From Phycisphaerae bacterium (GTDB lineage: Bacteria > Planctomycetota > Phycisphaerae > JAJVII01), in contig JAQTVL010000222.1 of assembly GCA_028706835.1 (NCBI GenBank), forward strand, positions 1-7,296: a DNA stretch of 7,296 nucleotides. Reading direction: 5' to 3'. Below the pieces are notes generated by a model. It was not told the origin of the DNA. It saw only the letters and a program-made list of their open reading frames with translations, and ran no database searches. A program made the translations under genes and the position numbers. Shown in pieces: positions 1-6,400 of this stretch; within the stretch, counting starts at the first letter, position 1; every line of letters begins with the position of its first letter.

Positions 1-596
1 GCCTGCTGCCGACCGGCGTGGCGCTGTATGGCGTGGTCGGCGACTACCCCAACGGCAACAAGGGCTACCTGTGGACCGATGGCCGGGTGACCTGGGAGAA
101 CGGCGCGTTCCTCAGCGTGCTCAACGGCCTGGGCTATCCCGACGCCGCGCCGGGCGGGAACACGCAGGGCATCACGATGTTCTGCGACGGCGAAAAGGAC
201 GGCTGCCTGATCCGCCACAGCGACCAGTATCGCGGCGTGGAGCACAGCTACACCGTCGCCGGCGGCGATCCGGGCGACACGGTGTACGCCCAGCCGAACC
301 CCGACTACTTCCGCATGTTGGACCTGGGCGACGGACGCGTAACGCCCGCAGGTTACGGGCATCGATCCGTCGAGCTGATTGTCCAGACGATCTTGCGGGT
401 CGAAGCCGAGGCCGGCGACGACCTGATGAAGCGCAAGCGGATGATCCACGACATCGACAAGGCCGGCATCGTCGCCACGCCGGCCAACAGCGCGTATAAC
501 GAACTGGTGGTCGAGGCCGGCCGGCTGTCGCTGGCCAACGCCGGGCGCCACGTCACGATCGAATACGGGGAGAACCCGCGGGTGGTGCTGAAGTAA
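1..596 (+). CDS. Gfo/Idh/MocA-family oxidoreductase, C-terminal part (5' end outside window)
   Basis: The frame is open from the left edge (first full codon at 3) to a TAA at 594-596, giving about 197 residues. A GTG at 18 is possible, but the frame continues upstream (LLPTG before VALYG) and family members are usually near 400 residues, so this is an incomplete gene whose N-terminal Rossmann NAD(P)-binding domain lies outside. What is visible resembles the C-terminal substrate-side domain of planctomycete Gfo/Idh/MocA proteins: the stretch VVGDYPNGNKGYLWTDGRV, and the tail with GYGHRSVELIV, MIHDIDKAGIVATPANS, YNELVVEAGRLSLANAGR and IEYGENPRVVLK. Such enzymes oxidise or reduce sugars and related polyols using NAD(P); the substrate cannot be read here. 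No Tat or Sec signal can be assessed. The gene is convergent with pbpC (8-bp gap), so the two are not co-transcribed. The family call is by remembered resemblance, not a search. Confidence 0.72.
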   Translation, partial: LLPTGVALYGVVGDYPNGNKGYLWTDGRVTWENGAFLSVLNGLGYPDAAPGGNTQGITMFCDGEKDGCLIRHSDQYRGVEHSYTVAGGDPGDTVYAQPNPDYFRMLDLGDGRVTPAGYGHRSVELIVQTILRVEAEAGDDLMKRKRMIHDIDKAGIVATPANSAYNELVVEAGRLSLANAGRHVTIEYGENPRVVLK

Positions 597-604
597 GCTT
601 CCCC

Positions 605-2674
605 CTACTGCACGCTGAACATCACTGCCGACCCCTGGCCTGACGGGGCCAGGCATCGCAGTTCGTACTGGCCCGGATGCAGCAGCAACCGGGACGCCGC
701 CGAGGTCTCGATCAGCCGGCCGTGGAGGAACCATTGGAGCGCGTCGGGCCGGTTGACTCTCGGGTTGACGATCGCCTGGCCTTCGATCGCAAGGAATCTC
801 GCGCCGTCGGCTGGGTAGGTGATTCGGATCGGCCCGGAGACCTCCGGCGGCTTCGGCAGCGGCGAGGCGACCGACCAGGGCTTCGGCGGCGACGGATCGG
901 AATCCACGCGGACCCGCGGCAAGGCGAAGATCTGCGCCAGCAGCGGCTCAGCCGCCTCCGCCCCCACGTACACCTGGCTGCCCCCGCCGCTGAATCGCCC
1001 CACCCACACGCCCGCGGCGAACCGCCGATTGTGCCCCACCGCCCAGGCGTCCCGCCGGCCGGAACTCGTGCCCGTCTTCCACATGAACCACGGAATCTCG
1101 TCCGCCATCAGGTCGGCCATGCCCGTCGGCGTGCGAGCCCGGCTGGACAGGATCGCGTCCAGCGTCGCGCACACGTTGGCGTCCATCGCGACCGCTGACG
1201 CACTCGCCTGGTCCATGAACAGCCGGGGCGTCTTCCGCACGCCGCCCCTGCCGATCGTCGCGAAGGCGTTGACCAGGTCGATCAGGCGAACCTCGGCTGT
1301 GCCGACCACCACCGACAGCCCGCCGCGATCGGTCGTCCCGTCGCGGAACGTCAGCCCGGCCGACTGCATCAGCCCGAGGCAGCGGTCCATGCCGATCTCC
1401 TCAGCCACGAGGATGGCCGGCACGTTCAGCGATTGCCGCAGGGCGTCGGCTGCGGACAGTTCGCCGTGGAACTCGCCGTCGAAGTTGTTTGGCGACCACC
1501 CGGCCCGCTGGATGAACAGGTCGTAGACGGTCGAGTCGGGATTGGCCCGTTTCGCCTCGAAGGCTGCGGCGTAGACGAACGGCTTGAGCGTCGAGCCGGG
1601 GCTGCGCCACGCGGTCGCGCCGCAGACCTGCGCGTCCGAGCCGACGGCCCCGGTCGAGCCGACGACCGCGACGATGTCGCCGGTCGCCAGGTCGATCACC
1701 ACGACCGACGCATCCGTCCCCGGCGGCAGCGGTGCCACGCGATGCCTGGCGAGCTTGAGGATTTCGTTCTGGAGCGGCAGGTCGATCGTGGTCCGCCCGC
1801 CCTGCGGCCGCGACTGGAACGCCGTCCACGCGGCATGATTCCCCGCTTGCGTTCTCGCAGTCGCGGCAGCGATGGCGACGGGTTCCTCGCCCGCGTGCGT
1901 CGCCTGTTCCGCAGTAATCGCGCCAGTTGCGACCATGCGTTCGAGCACAATCTTTCGTCGCGCCTTCGCCGCGTCGGGGTTCCGGTCGGGGCGCAACTTG
2001 CCCGGCGCCTGCGGCAACCCCGCCAGCAGCGCCGCCTCGCCCAGGCTCAGGTCGGCGGCGTGCTTGCCGAAATACGCCAGCGACGCCGCCTCCACGCCCC
2101 GCAGATTCCGCCCGTAGGGCGCGACGTTCAGATAGGCTTCGAGAATTTGGTCCTTCGTCCGCAGCTTCTCCAACTGCCGGGCGCGGAAGCTTTCAACCAG
2201 CTTCGCCGACAGGCCCCGGGGCCGGTCGTCCATCATGCGGCAGACCTGCATTGTCAGCGTGCTCGCGCCCGACACGATCCGCCCGCCGGTAACGTTCTGC
2301 CGCGCCGCCCGTGCCACCGCCAGCCAGTCAATTCCCTCGTGCTTGCGGAACCGCTTGTCCTCGACGGCGACGGTCGCCTGCGCCAGCCACGGCGACATGC
2401 GATCGAGGGAGATCGGGAATCGCCACTGTTCCTCGGAGTTGACGAGCTGAAGCAACGGCGTGCCGTGCCGATCGGTCACGCAGACGCTGGCGGAGGAGCG
2501 GTTCAGCCGGGCAACCGGGAACGGGAACGTCTGCGACAAGATCGCCATCGCGGGTGGGACGAGGACGATCACAGCGAGCGCGACGATGAGGAGGCGCGTC
2601 ATACGCCGCCGCCATCGGCGGTGCCAATTCGGAATTCGGAATGCGAAATGGGACATTGAAGACACGGCAACCAT
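605..2674 (-). CDS. pbpC: Penicillin-binding protein 1C (bifunctional transglycosylase/transpeptidase)
   Basis: A 689-residue class A PBP that polymerises lipid II into glycan strands and cross-links them on the periplasmic side. Residues 17-24 are strongly basic (WHRRWRRR) and 26-46 form one hydrophobic anchor (TRLLIVALAVIVLVPPAMAIL). The GT51 domain covers about 85-260: VEDKRF with catalytic Glu105, GASTLTMQ at 136-143, and ILEAYLN with Glu179. The transpeptidase domain covers about 320-585: SPGSTLKPF with nucleophile Ser361 and Lys364, SLN at 415-417, and KTGTSSGRRDAW from Lys533, the last typical of PbpC. About 610-689 matches the position and style of the PbpC C-terminal domain (BiPBP_C). 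All catalytic motifs are intact and the length is close to the family norm. The start is uncertain: Met1 (2674), Met7 (2656) and Met25 (2602) are all possible, none has a clear Shine-Dalgarno, and residues 9-16 are encoded by an ATTCCGAATT-type repeat. Met25, just before the anchor, is a credible true start. The upstream same-strand macroglobulin supports the PbpC assignment. Confidence 0.93.
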   Translation of the reverse strand: MVAVSSMSHFAFRIPNWHRRWRRRMTRLLIVALAVIVLVPPAMAILSQTFPFPVARLNRSSASVCVTDRHGTPLLQLVNSEEQWRFPISLDRMSPWLAQATVAVEDKRFRKHEGIDWLAVARAARQNVTGGRIVSGASTLTMQVCRMMDDRPRGLSAKLVESFRARQLEKLRTKDQILEAYLNVAPYGRNLRGVEAASLAYFGKHAADLSLGEAALLAGLPQAPGKLRPDRNPDAAKARRKIVLERMVATGAITAEQATHAGEEPVAIAAATARTQAGNHAAWTAFQSRPQGGRTTIDLPLQNEILKLARHRVAPLPPGTDASVVVIDLATGDIVAVVGSTGAVGSDAQVCGATAWRSPGSTLKPFVYAAAFEAKRANPDSTVYDLFIQRAGWSPNNFDGEFHGELSAADALRQSLNVPAILVAEEIGMDRCLGLMQSAGLTFRDGTTDRGGLSVVVGTAEVRLIDLVNAFATIGRGGVRKTPRLFMDQASASAVAMDANVCATLDAILSSRARTPTGMADLMADEIPWFMWKTGTSSGRRDAWAVGHNRRFAAGVWVGRFSGGGSQVYVGAEAAEPLLAQIFALPRVRVDSDPSPPKPWSVASPLPKPPEVSGPIRITYPADGARFLAIEGQAIVNPRVNRPDALQWFLHGRLIETSAASRLLLHPGQYELRCLAPSGQGSAVMFSVQ
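2626..2650 (-). repeat. ATTCCG-type spacer repeat, left flank
   Basis: On the minus strand this reads CATTTCGCATTCCGAATTCC and onward, with AATTCGG present twice in tandem on the plus strand (2626-2632, 2633-2639). Its 13-nt core CGCATTCCGAATT (plus-strand 2633-2645 as complement) recurs in opposite orientation at 3412-3424, on the far side of the transposase unit. Repeats of this style are common in planctomycete intergenic DNA (general knowledge). It falls inside the longest version of the pbpC reading frame, which casts doubt on that start. Confidence 0.6.
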
Positions 2675-2685
2675 CCGAGCATTGT

Positions 2686-2715
2686 TGTGTGTTAGGCCAC
2701 GCCTTTAGGCGTGGT
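2686..2715 (-). repeat. REP hairpin, left outer copy
   Basis: A 30-nt sequence whose core CCACGCCTTTAGGCGTGG (2697-2714) forms a perfect 7-bp stem with a TTTA loop, preceded by TGTGTGTTAGG. It is an exact reverse complement of 3290-3319. There is no T-run after the stem on either strand, so it does not look like a standard intrinsic terminator. Confidence 0.88.
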
Positions 2716-2744
2716 ACCGGGCACCGCACATTATCTTGTTCTTC

Positions 2745-2762
2745 AGGGCGTTTAAACGCCCT
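2745..2762. repeat. 18-nt palindrome, left inner hairpin
   Basis: AGGGCGTTTAAACGCCCT is a perfect 18-nt palindrome. It lies 29 nt inside the left REP and 14 nt beyond the transposase stop codon. Its counterpart on the right is 3243-3260, at the same 29-nt distance from the right REP, with a different but equally well-paired sequence. Confidence 0.8.
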
Positions 2763-2772
2763 TCCCGATCCC

Positions 2773-2782
2773 GGCTTCAGCC
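2773..2782 (+). repeat. GGCTTCAGCC minimal palindrome over the transposase stop
   Basis: GGCTTCAGCC (4-bp arms around TC) overlaps the transposase stop codon at 2777-2779. The same 10 nt occur in inverted orientation at 3224-3233, upstream of the transposase start, so the gene is framed by them. Short on its own; credible mainly because of the symmetric placement. Confidence 0.55.
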
Positions 2783-3211
2783 TTCCTCCTCTTCGAGCGA
2801 CCGTTCCAGACGATCGAAAATCGTTCCCTTCCGATGATGCTCTTTCTGGTTCTTGATGTAATCGACGACCCACGGAATGTCCTTCGTTCCGAAACTCACC
2901 ACGCCGTAGCCGGTCTGCCACTCGAACCCGCTGTCGAATACGAGGATCTGCTCGTTCGTATCGTGTGACGAGCCACCCTTGACCGCTCCGATCCATCGGC
3001 TCGGCTCGATCGTCGGCGGGACGGTCACTGCGAGATGCACGTGGCTGGGCGTGCCGCCGATCTCGTGTACAAACAGGTGCTTGGTTTCCAGCGCCCGGTT
3101 GCGGATCAGGTCGTAGATCTTCTGTTCGGTCGCCGGTTTGATCATGTTGGCGCTGTTCTTGCAGTGCCAGACGAAATGCAGGTTGATCTCGCTGTAGACA
3201 TTTCTCGGCAT
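2777..3211 (-). CDS. IS200-like / REP-associated tyrosine transposase (Y1, HUH family)
   Basis: A 144-residue single-strand DNA transposase, a length normal for the Y1_Tnp (TnpA/RAYT) family. The protein begins MPRNVYSEINLHFVWH, a typical family start. The metal-binding HUH motif is HVH at 57-59 (PSHVHLAV). Next comes WQTGYGVVSFG at about 98-108. The presumed catalytic tyrosine is Tyr118 in DYIKNQKEHHRK. The C-terminus is acidic (LEEEEG). These enzymes nick and rejoin single-stranded DNA at hairpin repeats through a 5'-phosphotyrosine. The frame is open to an ATG at 3316, but the extra 35 residues would be encoded by hairpin repeats and are not family-like. The ATG at 3211 has GGAG 6 nt upstream and is preferred. 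All key residues are present, so the gene may be active. It lies in the same direction as the macroglobulin and pbpC genes, between them, enclosed by inverted REPs. The sequence looks more AT-rich than its neighbours, consistent with transfer. Confidence 0.9.
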   Translation of the reverse strand: MPRNVYSEINLHFVWHCKNSANMIKPATEQKIYDLIRNRALETKHLFVHEIGGTPSHVHLAVTVPPTIEPSRWIGAVKGGSSHDTNEQILVFDSGFEWQTGYGVVSFGTKDIPWVVDYIKNQKEHHRKGTIFDRLERSLEEEEG

Positions 3212-3217
3212 GGTCGT

Positions 3218-3221
3218 CTCC
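3218..3221 (-). promoter_or_regulatory. Ribosome binding site of the transposase
   Basis: The minus strand reads GGAG, then six bases, then the ATG at 3211. This supports the short 144-residue form over the longer open frame starting at 3316. Confidence 0.6.
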
Positions 3222-3223
3222 GA

Positions 3224-3233
3224 GGCTGAAGCC
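3224..3233 (-). repeat. GGCTTCAGCC minimal palindrome, right copy
   Basis: This is GGCTGAAGCC on the plus strand, the inverted mate of 2773-2782. It starts 12 nt upstream of the transposase ATG, just behind its ribosome binding site, so a structure here could influence translation of the transposase (inference). Confidence 0.55.
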
Positions 3234-3242
3234 AATCGGGTA

Positions 3243-3260
3243 AGCCCGCTGAAGCGGGCT
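3243..3260. repeat. 18-nt palindrome, right inner hairpin
   Basis: AGCCCGCTGAAGCGGGCT forms a perfect 8-bp stem with a GA loop. It is exactly 29 nt from the right REP (3261-3289 between), as its partner at 2745-2762 is from the left REP. It has the same length but several changed stem pairs. Confidence 0.82.
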
Positions 3261-3289
3261 GGGGAAGAAGAAAACGACCGGACACGAGC

Positions 3290-3319
3290 ACCACGCCTAA
3301 AGGCGTGGCCTAACACACA
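3290..3319 (+). repeat. REP hairpin, right outer copy (copy A)
   Basis: A 30-nt sequence containing CCACGCCTAAAGGCGTGG, a perfect 7-bp stem with TAAA loop, followed by CCTAACACACA. It is the exact reverse complement of 2686-2715. TCAAGAAAACCGG follows and is shared with the second right-hand copy, but only weakly resembled outside the left copy. Confidence 0.88.
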
Positions 3320-3341
3320 TCAAGAAAACCGGCCGGCCAGC

Positions 3342-3388
3342 CACCGCGCCTAAAGGCGTAGCGTAACGCACGTCAAGAAAAGAACCGG
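3342..3388 (+). repeat. Degenerate second REP (copy B), direct to copy A
   Basis: Aligns with 3289-3332 as a direct repeat: both read CACC-CGCCTAAAGGCGT, then TAAC-CAC and TCAAGAAAA, with five substitutions and a GAA insertion before the final CCGG. The substitutions weaken the hairpin: one stem pair becomes G-T and another is mismatched. Nine bases separate it from copy A. Confidence 0.75.
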
Positions 3389-3390
3389 AG

Positions 3391-3424
3391 TTCATTCCGC
3401 ACTCCTCATTCCGCATTCCGAATT
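3391..3424 (+). repeat. ATTCCG-type spacer repeat, right flank
   Basis: Three CATTCCG units (from 3393, 3407 and 3414), ending in CGCATTCCGAATT at 3412-3424. That 13-nt core is the inverse of plus-strand 2633-2645. It lies just downstream of the macroglobulin stop codon. This short block, together with the REPs, accounts for most of the 227-bp gap 3212-3438; no gene or clear terminator was seen there. Confidence 0.65.
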
Positions 3425-3438
3425 AGATCCATTTCGCT

Positions 3439-6400
3439 TCACTTCGTGATCTCGATCTTCCCCGCGCCGTGGATTGATGCGAACGCCGGGTCGTACATGC
3501 TCGACGCCTGGATCGGCGGCAGGGCGAATTTGCCCGCGGTCGTCGCTCGCAGCGAGTACCGATAGGTCCGCGCCGTGCCGTCGACCGGGACGAACAGCAG
3601 CACGCGGTCGTCGCGGAATTCCAGGTGGTCCGTCCCCTTGCCGCCCTCGTCGGCTGCCTGCTCGCTGGTCATCAGCGTCGGGTTCTCGACCTCCAGCCCG
3701 GCCGGCAGCGCGTCGACGATCGCGACGTCGTTGATCGTCCCGCCTTCGCCGATCCGCTGGATCGTCACCTCGACGCGGACCAGATCGCCGACCTTGATCT
3801 TCGCAGGATCGACCGCCTTCCCGTCCCGATCCTTCCACTCACGCCGCACGCACAACTCGCGGTCGTAGGCTTGGGCGGCGGGGTCCTTGGCGAAGCCCTC
3901 GGTGCTCGCGCACGCGTAGACCCAGCCGCTGCCCGAGCAGTCGAGTTTCAGCGGCCCGGCCTCCTTTACCTTGAACGTTACTGCCTTGACGCCGCCGACC
4001 TTCCAGGCGAGCGCCCCGACCCGCACCTGGCCGGTGAAGTCCGACGGCTCCGCCTGGATCGCCTGGTATCGCGCCAGGGCGGCCAGGCAGGCGGCGTTGT
4101 CGATGGTGGACCCCCACGCGCCGGCGGCGGTGCGGGCCTTGTTCAGGCGATCGGCCAGCAGCGCGGTCCACGGATGGTCGGGCTTCAGGTCGACCAGGGC
4201 ATCGAGCAGAGCCGCCGCGCCGGCGATGCTGGATGTGGGCCGACGATCCGCCTCCGCGGTCGGGGCGTGCAGCGTGTTCTCCGGCAGGGCGGCCAGGGCC
4301 AGGTCCTTACGCCCAGCCGCCACCCAGGCGGCCGCCAGGTGCGCTCGCCCGCCGATGTCCAGTTTGTCGGGGTGCTCCTGTAGGCGGTTCATCCAGCCGA
4401 GTTGAGGCTGGCGGAAGGCGGCGAGCACGTGCAGCATCTGGGCCCGCAGGTTGTCGTCCACCTTTTCGTCGTCGTCGCTTCGCCGCAGCGACCGCTGGAG
4501 GTAGCCAGTCAGCTCGTCGATGAACTTCTTGTCCGGTTCGTAGCCCGCCCGCTTCGCCTGGGCCAGGAAGTTGCCCACGTAGACGCTGGCCCACAGGCTC
4601 GGCTCGCTGCCGCCGGGCCAGTAGCTCAGCCCGCCGCGCTCAGTCTGCATCGACCACAGCCGCACGATGCCGGAACGGACCATGTCGCCCGCCTGCCCGA
4701 CCCGCACGTCGTCCGGGCTGAGAACCTGCGGGGCGCGGAGCAGGGCGTACAGCCGGCTGGCCGTCTGCTCGACGCAGCCGTAGGGGTAATCCACAAGCTG
4801 CTCGATCGCCGGCCGGAGTTGAACCGTCGGCTGGCCGCTGATCGTCACGACCGAACGGGCCGTGCCCGGCAGGAAGGCGGCGTCGTCCAGCTCGATGGTC
4901 GCCGGCTGGCTGGCGGGGACGCGGACCAGCTTGGCGACTGCGTGAATCGGACCGGCTGGTCGAACAGTGAGCAGCGCGTAGTCGTGGGCAGTCAATTCGC
5001 CAGCGGTTGTCGTAGCGACGGTGCGGACGGAGGCCTGGCCCATGTCCGTCGCCGTCGCGTCAACCCAAACCGTCAGGTTCTTCCCGGCGGGGATCGCGGT
5101 TGGTGGCAACGTGTACGTCGCCATCCGCCCCCGAGCTTCCGCTCGGGGCTCGGGGTCGGGTTGCGTGGTTTCGGTGGTGGGACCCGCGGTCACTCCCTTG
5201 CCGGACAGCTTCACCGGGCCGACGACCTCCATTACCACCGCGGCCTCGATTGGCTTGTCGGTTGTGTTGAACAGTTTCACCGGGACGGCGAACGAGTCGC
5301 CCGGCGCGGCGAACCGTGGCCAGCTCGTCTCGACCAGCAGCGCTGACGTGACCGTGACGGCTGCCTCGGCGGAGCCGTAGCGGTCGTGATCGACCGCGAC
5401 GGCCATCACGCGCAACTCGCCGGTCATGTCGGGCAGCGCCAGCTCGACGCTGGCGGCCCCATCGGCAGCCAGCGGAATCGTCTTCTGCCAAACAATCGCG
5501 GAATCGCGGCGCTTGATGGGCACGGGTCCGAGCCGGCGGACCGACTTGCTCTCGTCGCCGCCGATTCGCAGCATGGTCTTTGGCCGCTTGTAGTCCGGCA
5601 GCAGGTCGAGGAACACGTCGCTGGACACCACGCCCAGCCGGCGAGGGGCGAAGAAGTGCCCGATCGGGTCCGGCGTGGCGAAGGCCGTTGTCAGCAGGAT
5701 GCCCTGGTCCACTGCCCACAGGTGAACCTGCCCCGGCCGCTGGTCGTCCAGCGCAGCCGGCGCTTGCACCTGGACGCGGATGCGCTTGCCGGGCTCACAT
5801 TTCTTCGGCGCGGTCAACTTGACCGCCATCTTGTGCGACGACGGGTCGATCAGGAGCCTGGCCATGCCGACCGCCCGGTGCGGCAGCCACTTCTCGTTCT
5901 CCGGGTCGACCGGTCGGACCACGCTGGCTGTCACGAACGCCCCGCCGCGAAGCGTGGCCGCCACGGGCAGATCGAGCTCCGCCGACTTGCCCGTCAACTC
6001 GACCACCCGCTGCTCGAGCACCTGGTCGGTTTCGAGCGTCAGCAGCATGGTGCCCGCGAACGGGCTGCGGACAACCACGTGGGCCTGCGTGCCGGGGGCA
6101 TACCGGGCCTTGTCGAGCACGATGTCCAGCCGCTCAGGCCGGTTGACCGCGAAGCCCTGGACCTCCTCGCCGCGCCACGCGGCGCACAGGTCCAGCACCG
6201 TCTTGTTGCCGGAAGTCACGTCGGTAACGACCAGCCGATAGCTGCCCGGCTCGGGGCACTGAATCGCCAGCTTGCCTTTCGCGCCGCGAACCTGGTCGCC
6301 GGTCAGCGTCCCCTTGCGGACGGAGACCAGCCGCTCGACCGACTTCCACACGCGCTCCTGGCGAACCTGCTCGACGGTCCAGTCCCACTCCACGCGGGAC

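Larger units (their letters stand above)
2686..3319 (-). mobile_element. REP/RAYT-type single-gene mobile unit
   Basis: The unit is bounded by perfect 30-nt inverted copies of one repeat (2686-2715 and 3290-3319) and holds one Y1 transposase gene. Inside each end lie a second 18-nt palindrome and then the 10-nt GGCTTCAGCC, at nearly mirror spacing: 29 nt and 10 nt on the left, 29 nt and 9 nt on the right. REP-associated tyrosine transposases typically lie between inverted REPs, unlike classic IS elements with long terminal repeats. No flanking target duplication was found, as expected for this enzyme class. The exact ends are not proven; sequence resemblance fades just outside 2686 and 3319. 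The unit sits between the macroglobulin and pbpC genes. Confidence 0.75.

Noticed and set aside
18..20. GTG at 18 as the true start of the oxidoreductase
   Set aside because: The frame remains open to the window edge with family-like residues before it, and the remaining protein lacks the N-terminal nucleotide-binding domain.
597..604. Bidirectional terminator between the convergent oxidoreductase and pbpC genes
   Set aside because: The gap is only 8 bp and no hairpin with a T-run was seen across the junction.
1433..2659. Long plus-strand open frame (408 codons) opposite pbpC
   Set aside because: It is antisense to a gene with every PbpC catalytic motif. Its translation is Arg/Pro/Gly-rich with no recognisable domain, typical of shadow frames in high-GC DNA.
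2328..2996. Minus-strand open frame of 222 codons spanning the REP region and pbpC start
   Set aside because: It overlaps the transposase 3' end, hairpin repeats and pbpC in another frame; the translation is made of repeat-derived and shifted PbpC sequence.
3212..3316. N-terminal extension of the transposase to an ATG at 3316
   Set aside because: The extra 35 residues come from REP and palindrome sequence, while the ATG at 3211 has GGAG at good spacing and a family-typical protein start.
3320..3340. Intrinsic terminator for the macroglobulin gene (GGCCGGCCGG followed by TTTT on the minus strand)
   Set aside because: The self-complementary core has no room for a loop with a useful stem, and the T-run is short; the nearby REP stems also lack T-runs.
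3289..3388. Possible CRISPR array
   Set aside because: There are only two direct copies with five mismatches and a 9-nt gap, with no spacer regularity and no cas genes; they are REP-type hairpins.
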